Origin: Margaritifera margaritifera
Taxonomy: Eukaryota > Mollusca > Bivalvia > Unionida > Margaritiferidae
Length of the DNA stretch: 64,000 nucleotides
Reading direction: 5' to 3'
NCBI GenBank assembly: GCA_029931535.1
Contig: JAQPZY010001675.1
Coordinates: forward strand, 3,252,001 to 3,316,000
Part shown: positions 23,530 to 37,017 of the stretch, one piece after another
Layout: each line of letters opens with the position of its first letter
Position numbering within the stretch: position 1 is the stretch's first letter
The notes under the pieces: generated by a model
What the model saw: the letters and a program-made list of their open reading frames with translations, nothing else
Databases searched by the model: none
Told to the model about the DNA's origin: nothing
Program-made: the position numbers and the translations under genes

Positions 23530-24780
23530 GTAACGAGTCAAAACAAGAGCACCACAAACAGCATGTCTCCTGACTTTTTCCCTACTAATGACCTTGACTT
23601 TTGAGCTAGAAACTTGAATAACGAATAATGGAAAAAAAGCAACATATGGACATGGGTCATGTGTCATCAAAATATCTGTAGGGGTTAAAAAAAAAAAGTG
23701 ACAGTCTGGATAAGGAAACAGGATACTGACTTACATTATCCTTTGCTGTAACATTAACCTTATGGGCTCGTGGGTGGGCATGACTGAATACACAAGAAAG
23801 AGTCCAGTCAAGATGTACAACAGGCTAAAATTTCCTCAATATATCTTCACTGGCTCAAATGTGACCTTGACCTTGAGACAAGGGAAATGGCTACAAGATA
23901 TAACACATGATCTAAGCATGATATATAACTGATTAAACTTTCATTAAAATATCGTCACTGGTTGAAAAGTTATATCCTGGACAATGATAAAAGTCCAAGT
24001 TACATTCTCCTTGCAGTGACCATCTCCTTGAGGTAGGGGGCATGGCTATATTAGGCAAAAAAAAATAAAAAATATGTGTTTCCTATTGCACTGGTTTTAA
24101 AATTAGGGTAGGCAGGTAGGTATTTTTTTTAAAACATTATATATAAATCAAATAATATTTAAAGTGCTTCAAAGTACCAGGCAAAAATGGCTCATTTAGA
24201 TGCAAAAATCAATTTCGGCAATGTGATTTTGTTTACAATAGTAACAAAAAAAATTGGCAGGGGGGGAGAGAGTGGTAGGGTCGGCAACGTGAAACGGGGA
24301 CGGTCGGCCAACTGGAAACACACATTTTTTGTTTTGGCCTTATGTGACCCAAGTGTATACATGATATATAATTGGCTAAAGTCTCATTATAATATCTTCA
24401 GTGAATCAAAAGTTATTCTCTGAACAAGGATACAAGTCAAAGAATTAGTTTCCCTTGACATAACCTTGACCTTGAGGCAGGGTGTGTGGCGTTAATATAA
24501 AGACACTTGATACATGATGTATACTTGGCCAAAGTTTCATTAAAAATACATTGAGTGGTTTAAAAATTTAATTATGGGCTATTCACTCATTTACATTCTC
24601 CCTTTCTGTAACCTTGACCTTAAAGCCATCCAGCTATGAGATCAGTGGTTTAAAAAATGCATGCTATTCACACATTATCATTCTCCCTTGCAGTAAACTT
24701 GACCTTAAAGTGGGCTGGCTATGGGTTCATGATACTATGTTCCAGCTAGAAAGATATAGAAGGGTGCCCTGCCCCTCTTC
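23530..24780 (+). repeat. Family D array, interrupted by a MITE
   Basis: Monomers recur with ACATTCTCCTTGCAGT, GTGACCTTGACCTTGAGA, CATGATATATAACTG and AAAGTTTCATTAAAATATC, spaced about 160 bp. Paired TGACCT/AGGTCA half-sites repeat in each unit. The MITE at 24052-24342 interrupts one monomer. Confidence 0.7.
24052..24342 (-). mobile_element. MITE with TAAGGCC ends, second copy
   Basis: This is the inverted and longer relative of the element at 1506-1714. It ends GGAAACACACATTTTTTGTT then TTGGCCTTA, and begins TTAGGCAAAAAAAA. The interior AATTTCGGCAATGTGATTTT matches the other copy in reverse. Both junctions carry TTA, which may be the target duplication. Confidence 0.7.
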
Positions 24781-25519
24781 CCCAGTGTGCCCATCTTCCC
24801 CTTTTAGTATGCCACTCTGCCTTTGTGTACTACAAATTTAGCATTTTTAAAGTCATTTTCCACATGCCTTGTTAGTTAAATTTGTTGTTTTAATCAAAAC
24901 ACTTGCTTAATTGATTGGAAAAAACATTACACCAAGTGGCACTTGCATTTTCTTGCCTGCACTTGACTACATGATCAAAGGGAGTTTCTGCACAGACTAT
25001 ATCTTATAATCATGTCTCATCAAATTTCACTAACCATAAAGATAACTTCGCTTGTTCTTCCTGCCACATTATATAATAGGTGTCAAAACCCTAAATATAC
25101 CTGGCATTTTTTTAATAACAATCCAATGCAACTATAAACCTTACTATTTCACAACAGCTGTTCAAGAGATTTGCACTAATAATGCAACCATGCCATGTGA
25201 AAAACATCGACTTTCCTAGCTTGAAAATCAGAAGTTTCAAAGTACAACCATTAAATAACCTTTAATCTGGCAAACAACAGCTCGATTCTGCCACTGTTTA
25301 TCACTACCTACCATATTATCTGGTACATGACCTCTGTGATCAGCCTCGTTTTGATGCGGAATGAACAATTCTTGAAAGGCTGTACACGTACTTGTGGAGT
25401 ATGATATGAAATATTCAAATACTGCATGGATAAATATAAAGGAAAGACAGAACTATGGCTATTAACTTTATATTAAAAACTGCACAAATGTAGTCTGGAT
25501 TTTTTTAATTAATTTTAAT
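24781..25519. other. Intron sequence, nothing recognised
   Basis: AT-rich; no repeat family or coding region recognised. Confidence 0.5.
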
Positions 25520-27960
25520 CATGCAATACCTACCTGCTATTATTGCATTGCTGTATCTTTTCCAGGGGCTAGTCCCCAGTCCATGAGATTATTCCAAATT
25601 CCAATAAGTAATGTGAGGTCAAGAAAGAAAAAAAAAACACGATACCAGTCTGACACCTTAGTCAAATTCTGTTGTACTATAGTCCTTCTCCGACTTGGAC
25701 CAAGACTGAAATCACATAATGGGGAGGAAGGAAATGGGCCCTAGTAGCAAGCAAGGATTACACAATTCAAATTAGTTTTACTCCCATAAAAATTACATTT
25801 TAATAGCAGTAACACAATACCTACTATTACTGTGTTGCTGAATTTGTCAGCCCAGTGAGAGGCTGACGGATTAAGACAAAACTCAAAGTCAACTTATAAC
25901 TGCCGTCAGTCGGGTGCACTACAGCAGACTTGAGGATAGCTTGACAACTTGTCACAAATGGATCTAATGCCACTGAATTGCCAACAACCCGTTTAGACTG
26001 AGAAGGTAATAATTTCACTCCTCTCCAACACTAGAAAAGGAAATCGTTTTAAGGGTTAGGTTCTTGAAGGAAGCTGCACTCAAAGGTTCATGGGAGAGAT
26101 AATGACCAAAGAACACAAGAGACCTACCCCCTCAAAGAACACAAGAGACCTACCCATTCAAAGAACACAAGAGACATACCACCTTGGCATTAAAGAGCCC
26201 ATGGAAAACATAAGAGTATTGGAGATGGCTGCTCTATAGCACTTAATGGTCAATCCCACCTCAGACTGATGGCATCCACCGCCCATGCCCTCCGGTCTGA
26301 CATTGAAAAGATACAAAAAGGGAGCTTTTTGTTCAGCCTCGTTGCAAACAAATCAACCATTGGGTCTCCCCACAGATGAAGAAGCGTCTCTGATAACTTG
26401 TGCAGAGACCAATCTACGAGGACTGCTCGACCATTTCTAGACAAGCTGTCCACCAGAATATTACTATTGCCCAGAATACAGTGGACTCTGATAGTGATCT
26501 CCAAAGCTGTCCAAAAAGGACGTTATAGACTTCCATGCATTGGTGTCTTGAAGTATGCCATGACTGGCATGTTGTCTGTAGCAACCATCATACATTGACA
26601 TCTTGTGTGGTTGATGCACCTTTGAAGTTCTAGAAAAACAGTCAGCATTTCTAGATTGTTGATGTGAAGGGGAGATTTCAAGAGACCACAGGCCCTGCAG
26701 ACTACCCCTCGAGTTCTAGGAATGATTTTCCCACCAACTCAGATGATGATAAAATTTAAATCCTAAGGGGACGCAAGTGTGAGGTCTCCAGTTTACTACA
26801 AGCAAGAATTGGGGAGGCCAAATATGAAGCCTTTTTAGTAGAACTATGTCTGCTGTTGTATTCAGAGTCCCCAGGAGAGAGAGGTAAAGGCAAGCAGACA
26901 ATGAAGTCTTCTCATGTTGTCTTGCTTTGAGAGCAAGTATTTATGACTGTTTCTTAGCAGGCGAGAAAATTTATCCCCACAATTTTGAATAGGGCTCAGA
27001 TCCTACTTCTCCTGATTTGAGATTATACCAAAAGGAGTCATTGACTCCCTAGAGAGAGACAGCTCCTTTATAAATGCACGTTTCAGGATGTTGTGGATCA
27101 ACTAGTCAGGAAAGTACCATAAGATCTGAAATGAGCTGCTATTACACCTAGCACCATGGTGAAGGCGCTCGGAGCCCAAGCTACATTGAAAAGGACAAAC
27201 CAAAAATTGGAAGATATCCTGTTCTAGACCAAACCGCAAGAATTTCCTTTGGGCTGGGAAGATGGGGATGTGAAGACAGGCATTCTGGAGATCCATGGCC
27301 TGATAGTATTCCTGATTGAGGCCGAGGTCTCCATCTTGAAACGTTCTTCCAAAAGAAACTTGTTTAATAGGGCAAGACCGATAATGAGTTGCAGCTTTCC
27401 TCTATTTTTGGAAACTAAGAAGATCTAGGAATAAACTCTTGGACTTTGGGTGTGTGTCACCCTCTCTACTGCACTGTTCTTTAGAAGGGTGTACACCTCT
27501 TCCCATAAAGATATCTGCTGAGACTGATGAACCAAATAGGAGTCCTTAAAAGTGGTCGAGGGTCCCGGAAGCGAAGCCATAAACTCTCCTTTATTGTGTA
27601 AAGTACCCATGCATTATCCATGAGGTCCAACCAAGCCTCTGACAAAAAAAGCTAAATCTGGCACCTTGTGGAATGTTAAGAAGAGGGTGACTTGGGAAGA
27701 GAAGATGTAACTCGCTGGAGACAATTGCCTCCCTCCTTAGGGAAGGGAGAGGAGTCTGCATACATCATCTCCTGGTCCCTCTGGCAACCTCGTCATAAGA
27801 CAGGCAGAACGTTTTAAACTTGGTCTGACAGTTCAGTTGGTTCACCCACTTAAAACATTTAGCCTGGGAGCCGTGGACCTTCCAGGATGGGGGCATTTTC
27901 TTTGCCAGTTTAACTGTGCTTGGTACCAAAGCCAAAGACTGGTGTTGCTGATCCTCCTGG
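25520..27960 (-). mobile_element. Degenerate DIRS-like retroelement, copy 1 (RT-RNase H)
   Basis: In minus-strand order it holds: a reverse transcriptase entry segment (about 27610-27425, ending in LLKNSAVERVTHTQSPRVYS), an RT core piece (27296-27102, LQNACLHIPIFPAQRKFLRF), and an RNase H region (26700-26230: HINNLEML, ATDNMPVMAYF, SNILVDSLSRNGRAV, MVDLFATRLNKKLP, WAVDAISLRWD). This domain order and the VDLFAT block are those of DIRS1-like elements. Then comes a 3' non-coding part whose end carries CTAGTCCCCAGTCC at about 25570. No tyrosine recombinase or upper inverted terminus was found, so it is truncated. Stops and frameshifts show it is inactive. Confidence 0.78.
26106..26185 (+). repeat. 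26-bp tandem repeat, three copies
   Basis: CAAAGAACACAAGAGACCTA occurs three times in a 26-bp unit inside the DIRS-like element. Confidence 0.85.
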
Positions 27961-28955
27961 AGGGATTAGCCCTCTGAATATTATCTCCACATTGAGGGGT
28001 GGCCTTTGCATATTTATACTAAAAAAATTACGACTCAAGCTAGTTCATTAGGTGAGGATTGTTTCTGTCATTGTTTTCTCTTACATGGGGCTTTGATTTC
28101 TATATCACAAAGCACATGTGTACAGAATCATCACGTCATTGTCAAAAAAAGGCAGTCTGACTGACTTTCAATAATGGCGACCGTTTCATTAGGATCTGTA
28201 AATAGATTTGCAAACCTTAAGACATGACATGCTGTAAATATTGGTCAACACTTCATGCAAATTTTGCTATCTATAAAGGACATTGGTATGTATTATTTTA
28301 ATATGAGTGGAAAGATCTATACCTGACAATTTAAATGTAGAAAAAAGGCCCAAGTTACTGAAGTAATTTAAGTTAATGTAAATTGTATTGAAAATGACAA
28401 GTATCCAGTAGTGTAGCAAGAAATTCTGGGCCTGCTCCCATCACCAAGTGGTTGCTACGCCACTGTTGGTACCTTTTCTATACACACTGGTATTAAATAG
28501 TAAATCTTAAAATAAATAAACATACAAATGGCATGCAATAAATAAATGATGTATAGAACAGACTTTTTAGCAAAGATGTTTTATTTCTGCCGTTTTCCAT
28601 ACAATATTTGCATGTATACTTTTAATTCTCAAACATGTCAAGCTTTAAATTTCAGACTTCATTTGTACAAAAAAGTTACAAGTTTTTTATTATAAAACAA
28701 AGTTTAATGTGCAAACAATTTTTGTACTTTAATTTTCAAACATATCGATCTTTATATTTTTTATGCCATTTTTGCAAACAATTTAAAATGTAATTATAAA
28801 CAAACTATTATGTATGAAAAAGCTTAGTACAAAAAGAATAATTAAGACTTTTATGGATCAACTGTGTATGAAAAATTAAAGGTTATAAAAAAAACTACAT
28901 GAATCGCAGTATACATCCCTAGGAGGCAGTAATAACAAGATTTAATACAACTTAC
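27961..28955. other. Intron sequence, nothing recognised
   Basis: AT-rich, with no family seen elsewhere in the window. Confidence 0.5.
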
Positions 28956-29110
28956 CTTGACAGCAGGGTGTGAGGCAACATTATGTTCTCAGTGATAGTT
29001 TTGTTCTTGTTCCACTGTGACTCTACAGGGTTAGCTGCGGCCAGGATTGATGTTCTGGCGTTCAGGGTACAGATAATTCCAGCCTTAGCTATCGACAGTG
29101 TTTGCTGCTC
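28956..29110 (-). CDS. MCM4: MCM4 exon h: pre-sensor-1 hairpin and sensor 1
   Basis: Residues 396-446 start [20 protein letters not shown], the pre-sensor-1 beta hairpin that grips DNA in the central channel; its conserved Lys404 is present. Sensor 1 is in [13 protein letters not shown], with Asn422. The exon closes with LPHTLLS and two bases of the arginine-finger Arg codon. The acceptor is gttacag|GAG at 29110 and the donor is TCAAG|GTAAGT after 28956. Confidence 0.98.
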
Positions 29111-31139
29111 CTGTAACACATCCATTTATTTGCTTTAACGATCAAATGGAGAGATTTCTGTGGGAATTTATTTTTTAAATATCACATACCTGAAAACTCC
29201 ATATTTATTTATTTAAAAAAAAATTAAAAAATTCTATTCCCTTGTTACATATTACGGCATAACAAACTTGGACATATAGTGCCCCTCTTATAAGGAAACC
29301 CATTAGGCGGCAGGAAAGTGGCCTTATGAGGTGTGGCCTTTCTAGAGGGGGATCACAAAGATGTGGGTAATAATTACATTATAAAGCAAGAAAGGCACAA
29401 CTAATTTTTAAATATTTAACATTTTCATTTAAGAATCACATGAATATTATGGAATCTGTGTGATACAACTTAATGATGTTTTATAAAATAATTACGAATA
29501 ATCATCAATTGCAGTGCAAATCCATTCAAAAAGCTGGTCAATAAAATCAGTGTATAAAAACATCTGGTTGTAACTATCATTCTGTCCACTGCAGTTTACC
29601 ACTGTTGCAGAATGTACAACTTATGTTTATTTGAATCTTTTGAACGTCAAATTTCTCAGCAGTGATCAAAGGACTCTCTGACAATTTGCAACAACTTGTT
29701 CCTTCATTGGCAAACTAATTTGTAGTTATTACTTGAAATGCTCTATATATAAGCAAGGATGCGAGTTATCTAAATAAAAAAATTAATTAAGACGGGGATG
29801 CCATCCCTACTGGACATCGAGAAAAACCCGTGTGTGTGTGTGATGGGTGCGGTTTAATGGCTGAATACTCGTTTTAAAATCGTGTTATAAATAATTGTTA
29901 ATAAAGAGCTTTGCTTTTGTTTTATATAATAACAAATTACCTTTATTTTCAAGATACCCAACCTCTCAAAGAGCTTTAACAACATTTTTCAAGAGAACAA
30001 CCATCATGTGTACACGAAAACATTGTGTATTATGTCACTGCTTTTTGTTGTTGTTGATTCACAACAAAACAAGATTATTTTTTTCCTTCCAAAAACTAGG
30101 GACATTTATTTTGTGACACAACTGTCAACGTCAAAACTCTGGTGTGTGTGTGTGTGTTTTCGTTCTATCAGTGAAATACTGAAGCTGTGATTTCATTGCA
30201 AGTAATAGTGAAACTTCTTCTCATCCTTGAGAAAATCTCTGAGTGCCAATTCAGGAATTTTAAGTTCACTACAAACTCCGGAAATTGCTTCTCCATAATG
30301 AACCGTATCTGTGAAACTAAGCTTTTTATTCACCAGGTACTAATTTCGCTTGGTTGCCTTGCTATCTTTGATCACATCTGTGAATGAGTAGGTCAATTTA
30401 AGGTAGTTTAATTATATTACTTATATAATAATATTTATAGCAGTGTTTGATTGATCAATTGAAATGAGTTGGCCTGACCACAACTGTGACCGCTAGCTCT
30501 TATGCAGGTGAGGCAGGATTTTTATTGCACCCCCTTTATTTGATTTGATACAAAAGACGTAATTAACGTGATAATATGAAGCAAATCTACTTTTAATTGA
30601 GTGTAACAATAGAACAAATACTTCCGCATGTTGGAGTTCAAAACATGGTTGGCACTTAATTAGGTTCTCACTGAAACGTTTGCCGACATAGCTGTGATGG
30701 AAGAATTACATTTTTCGCATTTGAATACAAGACGGCATATTGCATTTATGATGATTACACTGAAACCGAATTAAAAGATAGAACTAAAACACAAATTTCT
30801 TTTTAAAAAAGCTTATTCAATTGGTATTTATTTATTAAAGTGTTGCCACTAGTAGGCATTAGTGACAATTTCATTGATCAAAATTTGGTTGAATATTGTT
30901 ATTTGCTGTGTATTGAGAATGTTGATTGGAAAGGAATTTGAACAAAAAATATGACTTTTTATTAAAAGTTGAGAATTTCATGATGTTGATTCAAATTTCA
31001 GGGTTCTAATCACAGTTTTTGACAATAAAACGAAATATATATTGTGGTTTCATTTACCAATTTCGATCTTGATTTTCTTCTTGTTCAACAAATAGGGGCC
31101 AATTTTTGGGGTATTTTCTAGTGAAAAAGGAAATTGGGA
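29111..31139. other. Intron sequence, nothing recognised
   Basis: AT-rich with short TG runs at 29831 and 30141. The phrase CTTATAAGGAAACCCATTAG with GGCCTTATGAGGTGTGGCC at 29299-29334 resembles the end of a TIR element but has no recognised partner. Confidence 0.45.
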
Positions 31140-33330
31140 TCCACATCTGACTTTCATTCGGGACCAACCAGACACCATAAAATCTGGCTGCCATAGTGGC
31201 CATCAGATTGGCACCATTTTCATCTATGACCAACTAGACATCATCAGAAGTCTTCTGGTGAAAACCCAATATCAATATCACTTTCCATCTATGAGAATTA
31301 GCAACAAGAGTTCAAAATTGCCACTGTGGCAGCAACACTGGAGGTCAGGTCGGCACTGTGTTCATTTAGGACCAACCCAACATAAGTCTTTCAGTGAAAA
31401 CTCTATGGTAGCTGAATCTCCAATAAGGAAAAACAGTCATAATAAGATTCTCAAGATGGCTGCTGTGGTGGCCATATTGGAAGTCAGATCAACACAGTTT
31501 TCATTTACGACGAGTTAGACATCATAAGAAGTCTTTCAGTGAAAACCCCATGCTGATGCGACCATTCCTTCAGGAACAATGATAAAAAAAATTTCAAGAT
31601 GACCACTGTGGTGGACATATTAGATGTCGGAGCATCACCGTTTTCATGTAGGACCAACTAGACATCATAAGAAATCATTTAGAAGAAAAAAAAACCAAGC
31701 TTGTCTGATCATCCATTCAGGAGTAGCTATAACAAGTTTTCCAATATTGCCACTGTGGTGGACATATTGGACATCAGATTGGCACCATTTTCATTCAGGA
31801 CCAACTAAACATCATAAGAAGTCTTCGGGTGAAAATCCCAGGTCAATATGACTTTCCATTCAGGATGAGTAGCTATACCAAGATTTTGAAGATGACTGGT
31901 GTGGTGGTCATTGGATGTCAGAGCAGCACCATTTTGATTTAGGTTTGTTTGTGGCTTTAATGCCATATTTCAGCACATGATAGGCTATACATGGCAGCCA
32001 GTATATTTGGTGGAGGAAGCACCTGGGAAAACCCTGGAAAGAACCACCAACCCCAAGGAAACTACTGGCAATTTTAAGTTAGGACCAACCAGACGCCATA
32101 ATAAGTCGTTTAGTGAAAACCTAATGTTGATATGACCATCCATTCACAGGGAGTAGCGACAGCAAGATTTTCAAGACAGCCGTTGTGGCAGCCATACTGG
32201 ATGTATGATTGGCACCATTTTCCTTTAGGACTAACTAGGTACCATAAGAAGTCTATTGGCGAAAACCCCATGGTGATGTAGCCATCAATTTGGAAGGAGT
32301 AAAGATAATATTTTCAAGATGGTCACCATAGTGTCCATATTGAGGGTCAGTTTGCATCATTTCATTTTGCAACAAAGCAGACACCATACGAACTCGTCTG
32401 ATGAAAACTCCATGTCAAAATGAATTTCCATTTAAAATGAGTAGCCATGACAAGATTTTCAAGATGGCCATCAGATCCACACCATTTTCATTTAGGACCA
32501 ATAAGATGCTACAAAAAGTCTTCTGGTGAAAACATCATGTTCATATCACTTTCCATTAGGAGGAGTAACAATCAAGTTGTCAAGATGGCTGCCAGAGTGG
32601 TCAATTCCATCTAGGACCAACAAGACATCATAAAAAGTCTTCTGGAGAAAGCATAATGTCGATATCACCAGCCATCTAGGGGAAGATTTTCAAGATAGCC
32701 ATTGTGGTGGCCATATAGGAGGAAAGACTGGCACCATTTTTATTTATGACCAACTAGATACCACAATATGTCTTTCAGTAAAAAACCAATGCTGATATGA
32801 CCATTCATTCAGGAGAAGTAGTGATAATAAGAATTTCAAGATGGTCACTGTGGCAGCCATACTTGATGTCTGAGCAGCAACATTTTTAGTCAGGACCAAC
32901 TAGACATCATCATAAGTCTTAGAAAAAACCTCATGTTGATATGACACTTCATTCAGTAGTAGCGACAACAAAATTCTCAAGATGGCTGCTATGGCACACA
33001 TATTGAGTATGCGAGTGGCACCATTTTTATTTTTAGGACCAAGTAAACATCACCAGTCTTCTGGTGTAAACACCACGTCAATATGACCTATTGTCCAAGA
33101 GGAGTAGGGATAAGATTTTCAAGATGGCTGCTGTGGTGGCCATACTGGAGATAAGATTGGCACCATTTTCATTTAGGGTAAACTAAGCATCATAAGAAGT
33201 CGTTTAGTGAAAAAACTTTGCTGATATGACCATCCATTCAGGAGCAGCGATAAAAACTTTCAGGATGGCCACTGTGGCGGCTATATTGGATGTCCAAGCG
33301 ACACCATTTTCGTTTCTTACCAAGTATTAA
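31140..33330 (+). repeat. Family A array 4 (longest)
   Basis: About fourteen monomers at roughly 143-bp spacing (TTTTCAAGATGGC-like motif at about 31450, 31595, 31735, 31880, 32165, 32310, 32455, 32583, 32685, 32830, 32970, 33115 and 33258). Monomers differ from each other by many substitutions, so the array is old. A SINE fragment interrupts it at about 31945-32065. The array stops at 33330 without the usual tail. Confidence 0.88.
31945..32065 (-). mobile_element. SINE 3' fragment nested in family A
   Basis: The minus strand carries only the SINE body and 3' end (CCTATCATGTGCTGAAATAT, GGCATTAAAGCC); the tRNA-like head is missing. Family-A sequence resumes on both sides (GATTTAGG left, AGTTAGGACCAACCAGA right). 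Confidence 0.8.
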
Positions 33331-33825
33331 ACAGCATCAATGATATGAAATGACTTGCGAGAGATATTGATAATCATGTTCCTTTTTATGATCAAAAGCA
33401 AATTCCAATATTCTTTTAAATACATGTAATCTTAATTATAACTGGTTTCAGGTCTTTTCTTGGTATATCCTAACAAAGATTTGATTTAAAAATTCATAAA
33501 ATATTTTGAGAAAATATTTAAGTAATTACTTCTCATGAACATTTTATACCGAAATGATTCTGTATTGTTTAACAAGCTACAAAGATGTTAATATAATGGG
33601 AGGTAAAGGATCTAATCATTTGGTCTCCAAATTAGAAAACGAGTAATGTTCCCCCCTTTACATATCTTTACTAGTCGAGGCAAAAAGAGCTAAATATATA
33701 AAACGTGCCACATTATTTGAAGCACAAACAATTCTTAGTAGGTTTTGAGTGATGGAATCCAAGAAAGAAAAAAAACATTTTTTTGTAAAAAAAAATTTAA
33801 TTAAAAATTGCGACCAGCTGCTGCA

Positions 33826-35170
33826 CAAACAAGAGGCCCAAGTGCACAATTGGCAGATGTCTATCTAAAAGCCAAATGCATGGGCAGTTGGTGAATAAAT
33901 CTGGGTTAGTACTTTCTGTAACAAATTTCTTTAACTTCTGTTAAATGGTTATATCCAAAAAATGTTTGGAAGATTTCCCTACCATCATCAGCATATATGG
34001 TGGCAAATCTGCACCAGTTGTTAAAAATTTTAAGGCCCTCAAACTAGGATGCTTTCTGACAAATGTTATGAAAATCTACTGAATGTTTTTGAGAAGTCAT
34101 TCACAGAGATTACAAGTTTTTAGTAACAACAGCCATATTGGATAGCAGATCTGCATCATTTGTAATCATTTAATGGCCTTCAAACCAAGATCCTGTCAAA
34201 TCTAATCCAATTGTATACAGCAGATTTTGAGAAGCATTCCTTTTTGCAACTGCAGTCATACTGGATTGTTGATCAGCATTATTTTTGCAAATCTGAAAGA
34301 CTTTCAAGCAAAGATCAAATGTTGCTGACCAGATTTTTAAGAAGTTATTTAGAGGCTAATCTATATTCACAAGAGGTGACCATATTTGATGTCTGAACAA
34401 AACTGAAAGGCTTTTATGCAGGATGCTTTCAGTCAAAGTTGGTGAATTTCTGCCGAGTGGTTTTTGAAATAATTCATTTCAAGTTTTTTAAATATTTTTT
34501 GTTGTGGCAGCCATATATTGGATTGGCATCATTTGTACAAACTTGAAAGACCTTCATATTCTGCTTCTTTCTGTTAAATCTGGTCGAATTTTGTTAAGCA
34601 TATTGGCATTATTTCTATCAAATTTGGTCAAATTCTGTTAAGCAATTTACACAACACCATATAAATTTTTATATTTTTAGCAAAACAGGCAACATCTGAT
34701 GGCAGATTGGCATAATTTGTGTACATTTTTAAGGCCATCATGCCCAAATGTTGTCAAATTTGGTCCAATTTCTCTGGAGTGATTTTTGCGAGCTTTCTTT
34801 CTTTCCTTTTTTTTAAAAAAAAAAAAAGTAATGGTGGCCATATTTGATGGCAAATTGGCATCATTTGTACAAACCGGATGTGCTTTTATGCCAGGAAGCT
34901 TTCTGGCAAATATGCTCAAATTCCCTTTAGCTGTTTTAGGATAACAAGTCATTGAAAGGTTTCGTTTCTATGTTTTAGCACCGGTGTCCATATTTGATGA
35001 TGGAGAGGCATTTCATAAAATTGACAGGCCTTTAAGCCAACTTTGGTAGAAATTGGAAAAGTGGTTCTTGAGAAGTTAATGTAACAAATGTTGATGGATG
35101 CATGACGGACAATGCATGCCAGACTCGGGGCATACCATAAGCACACCTGCCCTTGTGGCCTGGTGAGTTC
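33826..35170 (+). repeat. Family B array with head and tail
   Basis: The head CAAGAGGCCCAAGTGCACAA is followed by about seven degenerate monomers (GGCCATATTTGATGGC, GCATCATTTGTACAAAC, GCCAGGAAGCTTTCTGGC). The tail ATGACGGACAATGCATGCCA, GGGGCATACCATAAGC closes with the hairpin CACCTGCCCTTGTGGCCTGG. This is the most complete B element in the window. Confidence 0.82.
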
Positions 35171-36033
<863 letters not shown>

Positions 36034-36039
36034 TCATTG

Positions 36040-36480
36040 TTAATAAGAGTCCCTCGAAGGGACCGACACTCTACTGTCCAAAAATAATTTCCATGAATTC
36101 AAGATGAGACTATTTCTTCTTTTAAACTGCAGAGTATTGAAACCATCTCTGATATTCTTCAGCAACAAGATTTTCAAATTAGCCGCTGTGGCAGTTATAT
36201 TGGATTTAAGATTGGCACCATTTTCATTTAGGTCAAACTAAACACCATTAGAAGACTTTTGGTGAAAATCTCATGTCGATATGACCATCCATTCAGGAGA
36301 ATTAGTGACAAGATTTTCAATATGTTCCTTGTGGCAGCTATACTACATATCTGCAAGGCACCATTTTCATTTAGGACCAACTAGATATCAATACAAGTCT
36401 TTGGTGAAAACCCTAATTCGATATGACCATCAATTCCTCTTAAGTAGCAATAACAAGATTTTCCCTTCAGGATCTTGCTC
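36040..36480 (+). repeat. Family A element, 5' part with head
   Basis: The head GAGTCCCTCGAAGGGACCGA with CACTCTACTG (36046-36076) is followed by AATTCAAGATGAGACC and TGATATTCTTCAGCAAC, then about two monomers. The palindrome CCCTCGAAGGG is characteristic. Confidence 0.85.
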
Positions 36481-37017
36481 TCATTTAACTTTAGTGTTCA
36501 CCCATTATCTAGCAGCATTTATTATAACAATTTGCAATTTTGTCTGGATTACTTTTCTTTTCACGCTTAAAAATTTATTAATTAAATGACAAATTGTGTA
36601 TTAGCATAAATTTAGTTTTCCTTTTATCATTAATTCAACCTCGAAATAAATAAATTCTTCGCTGCCATAGGTGTGCCTTCATCCTCAAAAATATCTCACT
36701 CTAGCAGCCATAAAAGACTTCATGTAGCAACTCAAAAAACTACCACAACCCTTGTATGTTTTGGTTCCCAGATGTTGTTTTATAATGGATATTAATTGCC
36801 ATCTTAAGAGTTTTTATTGACTTTTGCTACTTTGGCCATTGCTAATACCAGCATAGACATGAATAGATGTGCACTAAAGAAAAGTATTAGGCTTATTGTT
36901 TGATTTATCTCGATTTAAAACTGTGCCCAGAGGGCAAGATTTGGAGGATATAAGGCAAAACATTGCGGGAAACCTGGGCTACCGTGCTCAAATTGCAACA
37001 CTGCATTGCAATCCATC
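36481..37017. other. Intron sequence, nothing recognised
   Basis: No recognised family or coding region. Confidence 0.5.

Noticed and set aside
25827..27610. LTR (Ty3/gypsy) retrotransposon
   Set aside because: The VDLFAT block and RT-RNase H order, together with the tyrosine-recombinase relative at 58.6 kb, fit DIRS better; no integrase, protease or LTR was seen.
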